This document shows, one piece after another, positions 14,054-19,299 of a stretch of DNA of 19,299 bases. Source of the DNA: Synergistaceae bacterium (GTDB lineage Bacteria > Synergistota > Synergistia > Synergistales > Synergistaceae); the NCBI GenBank assembly GCA_031264605.1, contig JAISDQ010000074.1:1-19299 (forward strand), read 5' to 3'. The notes under the pieces were generated by a model that saw only the letters and a program-made list of their open reading frames with translations, ran no database searches and was not told where the DNA came from. The number at the start of each line of letters is the position of its first letter. Positions within the stretch are counted from its first letter, which is position 1. Made by a program: the position numbers and the translations under genes.

Positions 14054-14425
14054 TTATTTTTCCCTTCTCGTTCCGTGACGGTCGCTGCCGTAGGTGCCGG
14101 ATTCGCGCTGCTTTTGCGGCGTCGAAGTCAAATTTCTCTGCAGGTCTTCGAGGAGCAGTTTGCGTTTTTTCTCGACCTCGCTGTCCTCCATGCCCTCGCT
14201 CTTGTTCTCGAATCTGCCTTCTATCGTCAGTATCTCCACCAGCCGTTCGTCCTCGCCTATCTCTTTCGCCAGCTCGCGCGCGTTCAGTCTGGCTTTCGGG
14301 TGATCCCGAAGATACGCGCGGGCCTTTTCGTACACAATATCGAGAAGTTTACGGCACGCCGGACACACCGAGGCCGAGGACGTCCCGAAAATTTTTCCGC
14401 AAACGTTGCAAGTCGTCATCTCCAT
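14054..14425 (-). CDS. Small zinc-ribbon protein resembling flagellar-operon protein YvyF/TIGR03826
   Basis: A 123-residue protein. Cys6, Cys9, Cys21 and Cys24 (CNVCGKIF, then SVCPACRK) form a CX2C-X11-CX2C zinc ribbon. It is followed by a helix and a helix-turn-helix-like segment (YEKARAYLRDHPKARLNARE then LAKEIGEDERLVEILTIEGR). This layout is that of the YvyF-like proteins found in flagellar operons of Firmicutes. The highly charged C-terminal third (from about 75) is probably flexible. GGAGG lies 8 bases before ATG 14425; an upstream in-frame ATG at 14443 overlaps that ribosome site. It is first in the operon, so it could be its regulator, but no flagellar genes are nearby and that role is inference. 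Confidence 0.78.
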   Translation of the reverse strand: MEMTTCNVCGKIFGTSSASVCPACRKLLDIVYEKARAYLRDHPKARLNARELAKEIGEDERLVEILTIEGRFENKSEGMEDSEVEKKRKLLLEDLQRNLTSTPQKQRESGTYGSDRHGTRREK

Positions 14426-14461
14426 CAGCGGCGCCTCCTTCATTTTTGTTTTCAGGCAATA

Positions 14462-14493
14462 ATTATATTATATGATAATTTACTCTGTTCCAA
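14462..14493 (-). promoter_or_regulatory. Candidate promoter of the zinc-ribbon/flavodiiron operon
   Basis: Two overlapping TATAAT hexamers on the minus strand (14472-14467 and 14467-14462) lie just upstream of the operon. The best -35, TTGGAA (14493-14488), is 15 bases from the first, a short spacer. The -10 region is convincing and the -35 is not. Confidence 0.4.
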
Positions 14494-14604
14494 ACGGATT
14501 TTTTTGGTATAAAGAGAAGAGAGGGTGAAGAAATTCCCCTTCCATTGTCGGCGGTTCGAATATATAATCTATTGGTGTGTGCGAGAGAGGGAGGGAGGAA
14601 AAAC

Positions 14605-15006
14605 ATGGAAACAACGATGATCGATCACGTAGGCATAGCGGTGAAGAGCATCGATGAGGCGCTTCCGTTCTGGGAGGGCGCGCTCGGCGTGAAATGTTCC
14701 GGCAGGGAAACAGTGGAAGAACAGAAAGTCACAACCGCTTTCCTGCCAATCAGGGAATCCGAGATAGAACTTCTGGAGGCAACCTCGCCGGACAGCCCCA
14801 TAGCGGGCTTCATGGAAAAACGCGGCGAGGGGATACACCACCTCGCGATCAGGGTCGACAACCTCGAAAACGCCCTGGCCCATTTAAAGGAAAAGGGCGT
14901 CCGGCTCATCGACGAACATCCCCGCAAGGGCGCGGGCGGCGCGAGGATCGCGTTCATCCACCCCAAGGCCGCGGGCGGGATACTCCTCGAACTCTGCGAA
15001 AGATAG
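14605..15006 (+). CDS. mce: Methylmalonyl-CoA epimerase
   Basis: A 133-residue vicinal-oxygen-chelate protein with the two beta-alpha-beta-beta-beta modules of methylmalonyl-CoA epimerase. It opens with MIDHVGIAVKSIDEALPFWE (metal ligand His8), continues with IELLEATSPDSPIAGFMEKR and GEGIHHLAIRVDNLENAL (ligand His at 78/79), and ends with GGILLELCER (ligand Glu129). The enzyme interconverts (R)- and (S)-methylmalonyl-CoA in the succinate-propionate pathway. GGAGG precedes ATG 14605 by about 6 bases. It lies 117 bases before mmdA, in the same orientation, so epimerisation and decarboxylation are encoded together. A TATAAT at 14563-14568 could be its promoter -10, but I see no good -35. The mutase genes are not in the window. 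Confidence 0.95.
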   Translation: METTMIDHVGIAVKSIDEALPFWEGALGVKCSGRETVEEQKVTTAFLPIRESEIELLEATSPDSPIAGFMEKRGEGIHHLAIRVDNLENALAHLKEKGVRLIDEHPRKGAGGARIAFIHPKAAGGILLELCER

Positions 15007-15123
15007 AACGGACGGTTCGCGGGAGACCGCGGCGGGTATTCCCAGAATCATAAAAACAAACGCAAACGAGCCCTTGGGCGAGAGCCTTTCAACAGGGGTC
15101 TTATGAAGGAGGATAAAAGAGGT

Positions 15124-16683
15124 ATGGCGGATCGTACTATCGATCAACTCTGCGAAGATTTACTCGCACGCCGCGAGAAAGCGTCGCAGGGAGGCGGGGA
15201 GAAATCCACCGCCGCGCAGCGCGAAAAGGGCAAACTAACGGCCCGCGAGAGGATAGCGAAGATACTCGACCCGGGCAGCTTCGTCGAACTCGACGAGTTC
15301 GTGGAGCACAGATGCTCGAACTTCGGAATGGAAAAGACCGTCTTTCCGGGCGACGGCGTCGTGACGGGATACGGCACGGTGGATGGACGTACCGTATACA
15401 TCTACAGTCAGGACTTCACCGTGATCGGCGGTTCCCTTGGCGAAGCGCACGCGAAGAAAATATGCAAGGTCATGGATCTCGCTGTGCAGAACGGCGCTCC
15501 AGTCGTAGGCATCAACGATTCGGGCGGCGCGCGCATTCAGGAAGCCGTCGACGCGCTTTCCGGCTACGGCAATATCTTCTTCCGCAACGTCAAAGCGTCG
15601 GGAGTGGTCCCGCAGCTCTCGGTGATAGCCGGGCCCTGCGCTGGGGGAGCGGTATACAGCCCCGCCCTCACCGATTTCGTGTACATGGTCGACAAGATAG
15701 GCGTGATGCACATCACCGGGCCGGCGGTTATCAAGGCCGTCACCGGCGAGGACGTCACCTCCGAGCAGATAGGCGGAGCGAGAGCCCATAATGAGACGTC
15801 GGGCGTCGCTCACTTCTACGCGGATAACGAGGATCAGTGTTACGAACAGATTCGCCGTACGCTGTCGTATCTTCCGGGCAACAACCTGGAGGAACCCCCC
15901 TTCAGGGAAACCGGCGACGACCCGTCGAGAGCCGACATCCTCCTGCGTTCCATAGTGCCGACCAACCCCAACAAGGGTTACGACGTGCGCGACGTCATAA
16001 AACGCGTCGTCGACGACGGAGATTTCTTCGAGGTACAGCCGCTCCACGCCCTCAACATGGTCACGGGTTTCGCCCGCGTCGGCGGATACGCGATAGGGAT
16101 CATCGCGAACCAGGCCCTTTTCATGGCGGGATGCCTCGACATAGACGCCTCCTGTAAGGCGGCCCGCTTCATCCGCGTATGCGACGCCTTCAACGTCCCG
16201 ATAGTGACTTTCGAGGACGTGCCCGGATATCTCCCCGGCCTCAAGCAGGAGATGGGCGGCATAATAAAACACGGCGCGAAAATGCTCTACGCGTACAGCG
16301 AGGCAACCGCGCCCAAGATAACGATAGTTCTGCGCAAGGCGTACGGCGGTTCTTACCTCGGCATGTGCAGCAAAGACCTGGGCGCCGACGCGGTGCTCGC
16401 GTGGCCGCAGGCTGAGATAGCGGTCATGGGCGCGGAGGGCGCGGCCAACATAATCTTCCGCAAGGAGATAAACGCGTCCGACGACAAAGAGGCAATGCGC
16501 GCCGAGAAGATAGAGGAGTACCGCGCCGCGTTCGCCAACCCCTACGTCGCCGCGTCCCGCGGATACGTGGACCGCGTCATTCTGCCCGAGGAGACGAGAG
16601 CGGCGCTGTATAAGGCGCTTGTGATGACCGCCGGCAAGAGCGATATTCGCCCGAGACGCAAACACGGCGTGATGCCGGGTTAA
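15124..16683 (+). CDS. mmdA: Methylmalonyl-CoA decarboxylase alpha subunit (carboxyltransferase)
   Basis: A 519-residue carboxyltransferase of the biotin-dependent acyl-CoA carboxylase/decarboxylase family. KLTARERIAKILDPGSFVEL is the standard N-terminal stretch. GINDSGGARIQEAVDALSGY forms the N-domain CoA site and oxyanion hole, GPCAGGAVYSPALTDFVYMV follows, and the C-domain shows FVEDVPGYLPG-like TFEDVPGYLPGLKQEMGG and YGGSYLGMCSKDLGAD. It moves the carboxyl group of methylmalonyl-CoA onto biotin of MmdC, giving propionyl-CoA. The start is taken as ATG 15124 (MADRTIDQL), 11 bases after AAGGAGG; the in-frame ATG at 15103 has a poorly placed ribosome site. Propionyl-CoA carboxylase beta is close in sequence, but the MmdD, MmdC and MmdB genes that follow support the decarboxylase. 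Confidence 0.95.
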   Translation: MADRTIDQLCEDLLARREKASQGGGEKSTAAQREKGKLTARERIAKILDPGSFVELDEFVEHRCSNFGMEKTVFPGDGVVTGYGTVDGRTVYIYSQDFTVIGGSLGEAHAKKICKVMDLAVQNGAPVVGINDSGGARIQEAVDALSGYGNIFFRNVKASGVVPQLSVIAGPCAGGAVYSPALTDFVYMVDKIGVMHITGPAVIKAVTGEDVTSEQIGGARAHNETSGVAHFYADNEDQCYEQIRRTLSYLPGNNLEEPPFRETGDDPSRADILLRSIVPTNPNKGYDVRDVIKRVVDDGDFFEVQPLHALNMVTGFARVGGYAIGIIANQALFMAGCLDIDASCKAARFIRVCDAFNVPIVTFEDVPGYLPGLKQEMGGIIKHGAKMLYAYSEATAPKITIVLRKAYGGSYLGMCSKDLGADAVLAWPQAEIAVMGAEGAANIIFRKEINASDDKEAMRAEKIEEYRAAFANPYVAASRGYVDRVILPEETRAALYKALVMTAGKSDIRPRRKHGVMPG

Positions 16684-16699
16684 GGAGGAAAACAGATAA

Positions 16700-17113
16700 A
16701 TGGGTAGCAGCATTGCAAGTAGATTTGTAAACTGGCAGGGCGGCGTATTGATGTCGATCATCGCTTTCAGCGTGGTTTTTCTCGTCACCGGCGGCCTCAT
16801 GTTCATGATGATGGCGCTGAAGCTCATAGTGCAGGCCATAAATCCCGAAAAACCGGCGGCCGCGCCCGCGCCGGCGGAAAGCGCGAGATCGGCCCCGCAG
16901 CCGCCATCCATGGCCGCCGCGGTGCGGTACGAGCCCCCCGCATCCGGCGAGGACGAACTGGCGGCCATATTCGCGGCGGCAATCGCGGACATGAGCGGGC
17001 ACGCCGCCGCCGTTCTGAGCTACGCGCCGGTTGAAATGGCGTTTCGGCGTCCTTCCATCTCCGCGTGGAGAATGACAGGAATACTATCGAACAGCCGCGG
17101 GCTTCGCGATTAG
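16700..17113 (+). CDS. mmdD: Methylmalonyl-CoA decarboxylase delta subunit (OadG family)
   Basis: A 137-residue small membrane subunit. One transmembrane helix (about 15-47, SIIAFSVVFLVTGGLMFMMM) is followed by a Pro/Ala linker (about 50-80) and a helical C-terminal part (ELAAIFAAAIADMSG, then PSISAWRMTGILSNSRG). The final Trp-Arg-containing motif with NSR resembles the C-terminal extension of OadG-type proteins that in Veillonella also exists as the separate epsilon subunit. In the complex this subunit holds the alpha subunit to the membrane partner. TAAGGAGG, overlapping the mmdA stop, lies 10 bases before the ATG. Sequence conservation in this family is low; placement between mmdA and the biotin carrier is strong support. 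Confidence 0.88.
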   Translation: MGSSIASRFVNWQGGVLMSIIAFSVVFLVTGGLMFMMMALKLIVQAINPEKPAAAPAPAESARSAPQPPSMAAAVRYEPPASGEDELAAIFAAAIADMSGHAAAVLSYAPVEMAFRRPSISAWRMTGILSNSRGLRD

Positions 17114-17168
17114 CGGCGCCGTAAATTCACCGAAGAATTAAAGACTCGACTGAGGAGGTTTTTTTTAA

Positions 17169-17576
17169 ATGGCACGCAGTTACAGGATATCGGTAAACGG
17201 AAAATCATACGACGTGGTCGTTGAAGAACTCGGCGCCTCGGCGGCAGCTCCGGCGCCCGCGGCGGTTCAAGCGCCAATGCCGGCCCCGGTTCCCGTCTCA
17301 ACGCCCGCGCCTGCCCCAACTCCCGTTCCGGCCGCCGGGGCGCCCCAGGCGCCGGTAGTCGGAGGAACCACCATCGGGGCCCCGATGCCGGGAAAGATAT
17401 GGAAGCTCCATGTCCGCGAAGGGGACTCGATAGAGGAAGGACAGCTCGCCCTGGTGCTGGAAGCTATGAAGATGGAAAACGAGATATTCTCCCCGGCGTC
17501 CGGTACCGTGAAGCGGATCAACTGCAAAGAGGGAGATTCGGTAAATACGGGCGACGTTTTAATTGTCATAGGCTAG
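17169..17576 (+). CDS. mmdC: Biotin carrier subunit of methylmalonyl-CoA decarboxylase (gamma)
   Basis: A 135-residue biotin carboxyl carrier protein. The N-terminal SYRISVNGKSYDVVVEE is the short strand pair common in decarboxylase carriers, followed by a Pro/Ala swivel arm (about 22-64) and a biotinyl domain (about 66-135). The biotin motif EAMKMEN places the modified lysine at Lys101. Carboxyl-biotin formed by MmdA swings to the MmdB channel, where decarboxylation drives Na+ export. GAGGAGG precedes the ATG, separated by a run of T. It lies 55 bases after mmdD and 44 before mmdB. The Pro/Ala arm is low in complexity and codes with many GC-rich triplets. Confidence 0.95.
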   Translation: MARSYRISVNGKSYDVVVEELGASAAAPAPAAVQAPMPAPVPVSTPAPAPTPVPAAGAPQAPVVGGTTIGAPMPGKIWKLHVREGDSIEEGQLALVLEAMKMENEIFSPASGTVKRINCKEGDSVNTGDVLIVIG

Positions 17577-17620
17577 GCATGCTCGCGGGCATTCGCCAAA
17601 AGAGAGGATGATACTAATCC

Positions 17621-18805
17621 ATGTTTGAACTATGGATAACAGCATTGAAGGGAATCTATGAAAATTCCGGGCTGATAGCCCTCAGCAGGGGAAATATTGT
17701 CATGCTTCTGGTGGCTTTCGCGTTTCTCTATCTCGCCATCAGAAGGGGTTTCGAACCGCTGCTGCTCGTTCCGATCGCTTTCGGCTGCCTCCTCGCCAAC
17801 CTGCCGGGGACGGAGATACTGGCCGGCGGCCCGGCGAGCGGCATCATGGCGATGGACGCCGTGACGCAGAGCGAGGTGCCGAGCGGAGGGTTTCTGTACT
17901 TCGCCAGGAGCGGCATCACTCATGAACTCTTTCCCATCATCATATTCATGGGAATAGGGGCGCTCACCGATTTCGGGCCTCTCCTCGCGAACCCGATCAC
18001 ATTTCTGCTCGGCGCGTCCGCTCAGCTCGGCGTGTTCGTCGCCGTCACCGGCGCGATGTGGTGGGGATTCACCATCAAGGAAGCCGCGGGGATCGGGATA
18101 ATCGGAGGCGCTGACGGGCCCACCGCGATATACCTCTGCAGCAAGCTCTCGCCGCATCTGCTCGGGGCCGTCGCGGTCGCGGCGTACAGTTATATGTCGC
18201 TGGTGCCGCTGATACAGCCTCCGGTCATTAAACTGCTGACCTCCAAGGCCGACCGCGCGATAAAGATGGACCAGCTCCGCCCCGTCTCCAAACTCGAACG
18301 CGTGCTGTTCCCGATACTCGCGACGATGGTCTGCGGGCTCGTTCTGCCGGCCTGCGCGGCCTTAGTCGGGCTGCTGATGTTCGGCAACCTGCTCCGCGAA
18401 TCGGGATGCACCGAACGCCTCAGCCAGGCGGCGCAAAACGAGATACTGAACACGACGACGATTTTCCTCGGCCTCTCGGTCGGCTCCACGATGGGGGCGG
18501 AGACGTTCCTCCAGTGGACGACCATCAAGATAATCATACTCGGCCTCATCGCCTTCGGATTCAGCACAGTCGGCGGCCTGCTTCTCGGGCAGGTGTTCAA
18601 AATCGCCTCGCACGGCAAGATAAACCCGACGATCGGCTCGGCCGGCGTCTCGGCGGTTCCCATGGCGGCGCGCGTGGTGCAGAAGGTCGTTCAAAAGGAG
18701 AACCCGAGCAGCTTCCTCCTGATGCACGCGATGGGCCCGAACGTGGCCGGCGTAATCGGCACCGCCGTAGCGGCGGGAGCGATGCTGACGCTGCTGACGA
18801 AGTAA
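17621..18805 (+). CDS. mmdB: Sodium-translocating methylmalonyl-CoA decarboxylase beta subunit (OadB family)
   Basis: A 394-residue polytopic membrane protein that decarboxylates carboxy-biotin and exports Na+. Family hallmarks are FEPLLLVPIAFGCLLANLPG, the stretch HELFPIIIFMGIGALTDFGP, and GIIGGADGPTAIYLCSKL with Asp165 matching the Na+-binding Asp203 of Klebsiella OadB, plus AYSYMSLVPLIQPP and the late GSAGVSAVPMAARVVQ segment. The N-terminal half of Na+-coordination and the C-terminal MHAMGPNVAGVIG are both intact, so the protein looks complete. It is the last gene of the cluster, followed by a clear terminator. OadB, GcdB and MmdB are hard to separate by sequence; the epimerase and MmdA context decides for methylmalonyl-CoA. 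Confidence 0.95.
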   Translation: MFELWITALKGIYENSGLIALSRGNIVMLLVAFAFLYLAIRRGFEPLLLVPIAFGCLLANLPGTEILAGGPASGIMAMDAVTQSEVPSGGFLYFARSGITHELFPIIIFMGIGALTDFGPLLANPITFLLGASAQLGVFVAVTGAMWWGFTIKEAAGIGIIGGADGPTAIYLCSKLSPHLLGAVAVAAYSYMSLVPLIQPPVIKLLTSKADRAIKMDQLRPVSKLERVLFPILATMVCGLVLPACAALVGLLMFGNLLRESGCTERLSQAAQNEILNTTTIFLGLSVGSTMGAETFLQWTTIKIIILGLIAFGFSTVGGLLLGQVFKIASHGKINPTIGSAGVSAVPMAARVVQKVVQKENPSSFLLMHAMGPNVAGVIGTAVAAGAMLTLLTK

Positions 18806-18848
18806 AGCTTTAACCCGTCGCCGACGTTTTGACGACAGTGATATTTGC

Positions 18849-18876
18849 CGCGCCCATCTGTTTTGGGCGCGTTTTT
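18849..18876 (+). terminator. Intrinsic terminator of the methylmalonyl-CoA decarboxylase operon
   Basis: CGCGCCCA (18849-18856) pairs with TGGGCGCG (18864-18871) around a 7-base loop and is followed by TTTTT (18872-18876), 43 bases after the mmdB stop. Confidence 0.88.
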
Positions 18877-18959
18877 GCGTTTGATTTCGAGGATCGGTGG
18901 CCGCCGAAAAGACGGGATATGAGTCATTAAGGCCGTCGACCGTCATACAGGGCGAACTA

Positions 18960-18991
18960 ATGCCCGCGGCGCTTTGAAATCAAACGGGCAT
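18960..18991 (-). terminator. Nested inverted repeat after hydG, possible weak terminator
   Basis: ATGCCCG (18960-18966) and CGGGCAT (18985-18991) pair on the outside, and TTTGA and TCAAA (18973-18984) pair inside, with a six-base bulge on one side. It begins 17 bases beyond the hydG stop. The minus strand shows no T run after it, so termination is uncertain. Confidence 0.35.
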
Positions 18992-19008
18992 ACCTTCCGG
19001 CATTCGCG

Positions 19009-19299
19009 TCACACGTACAAATCCCGCTCTCCGGCCTTTATCCTTTCTATGCTGTCCTTCGTCAGTTCCCTCATGCGTTCGTTTTTGATCTTGGGGATGT
19101 TCCTCTCGATCAGCGCGTTCGCCTGATTTCGGAAGGCTTCGTCGCCGTAATCCATCATGTACTCGCTCAGCGTCATGAGAGCGTTGGGCAGACAGACGTT
19201 CTTGATGTTGCCCGATTTCGCGAGGGACATGAACCTGTCGCCGGTGCGGCCTTTGCGGTAACAGGCGGTGCAGAAGCTCGGCACCAGAGATTCGTCCAT
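19009..19299 (-). CDS. hydG: [FeFe] hydrogenase H-cluster radical SAM maturase HydG, C-terminal fragment
   Basis: The last 96 residues of a gene whose 5' part lies beyond the right edge of the window. VPSFCTACYRKGRTGDRFM followed by 12 residues and NVCLPNA gives the CX2CX22C motif that binds the auxiliary [4Fe-4S] cluster of HydG; this spacing separates it from the tyrosine lyase ThiH. HydG cleaves tyrosine to make CO and cyanide for the H-cluster. The tail, TKDSIERIKAGERDLYV, is also typical. The ATG at the window edge is an internal Met, not a start. The gene implies a functional [FeFe] hydrogenase and HydE/HydF elsewhere in the genome. Confidence 0.93.
   Translation of the reverse strand: MDESLVPSFCTACYRKGRTGDRFMSLAKSGNIKNVCLPNALMTLSEYMMDYGDEAFRNQANALIERNIPKIKNERMRELTKDSIERIKAGERDLYV

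Noticed and set aside
12593..14512. A 639-codon plus-strand frame opposite the methyltransferase, flavodiiron and zinc-ribbon genes
   Set aside because: The minus strand carries three recognised families with catalytic residues and ribosome sites; the plus-strand translation has no recognisable motif.
15235..16992. A 585-codon minus-strand frame opposite mmdA and mmdD
   Set aside because: mmdA is unmistakable on the plus strand; the opposite frame is a shadow of its codon bias.
19009..19299. A complete 96-residue protein starting at the ATG at the window edge
   Set aside because: The sequence begins inside the conserved C-terminal Fe-S region of HydG, so the ATG is internal and the gene is cut by the window.

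Overview
The window looks like chromosomal DNA of a strictly anaerobic, GC-rich, amino-acid- or organic-acid-fermenting bacterium. Markers for this are a five-gene Na+-pumping methylmalonyl-CoA decarboxylase cluster with its epimerase, a flavodiiron protein (O2/NO detoxification in anaerobes) and the C-terminus of HydG, the [FeFe]-hydrogenase maturase. Gene content and order fit Synergistota (Cloacibacillus/Synergistes-like) best; this is an inference from family knowledge, not from a search. I saw no tRNA, rRNA, CRISPR array, insertion sequence or prophage gene.

Layout. (1) 1-3730, small accessory genes: the tail of a GNAT acetyltransferase, two NADPH-dependent FMN-reductase/Fe-S flavodoxin-fold proteins facing each other across a long hairpin, an XRE-cupin regulator divergent from a LysE-type exporter, and a second GNAT. 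The regulator/exporter pair shares overlapping back-to-back promoters with an inverted repeat over them. (2) 3859-8272, minus strand: a PaaG-like crotonase with its own strong promoter, preceded by a three-gene sugar operon (DeoC-family aldolase, FGGY kinase, aldo/keto reductase). A 9-10 bp motif occurs three times upstream of that operon, once inside the promoter spacer. (3) 8547-10865, plus strand: a two-gene, translationally coupled operon of a long charged, partly repetitive protein of unknown function and a membrane-anchored TPR / BON-like / LysM protein, ended by a clear intrinsic terminator. (4) 14425-10922, minus strand: a tight five-gene operon of a zinc-ribbon protein, a flavodiiron protein, a small SAM methyltransferase, an ArnD-like polysaccharide deacetylase that has lost its metal ligands, and a DUF3842 protein. 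(5) 14605-18805, plus strand: methylmalonyl-CoA epimerase followed by MmdA, MmdD, MmdC and MmdB, closed by an intrinsic terminator. (6) 19009-19299, minus strand: the 3' end of hydG, running off the window.

How it fits together. The epimerase makes (S)-methylmalonyl-CoA, and the decarboxylase turns it into propionyl-CoA while exporting Na+, the energy-conserving step of succinate-to-propionate metabolism. HydG points to hydrogen metabolism and the flavodiiron protein to oxygen defence. The parts least explained by known systems are the TPR/BON/LysM pair, the apparent pseudo-deacetylase in the flavodiiron operon, and the sugar cassette whose aldolase lacks the usual phosphate-site motifs. Several genes appear to start at TTG or GTG, decided by Shine-Dalgarno position.
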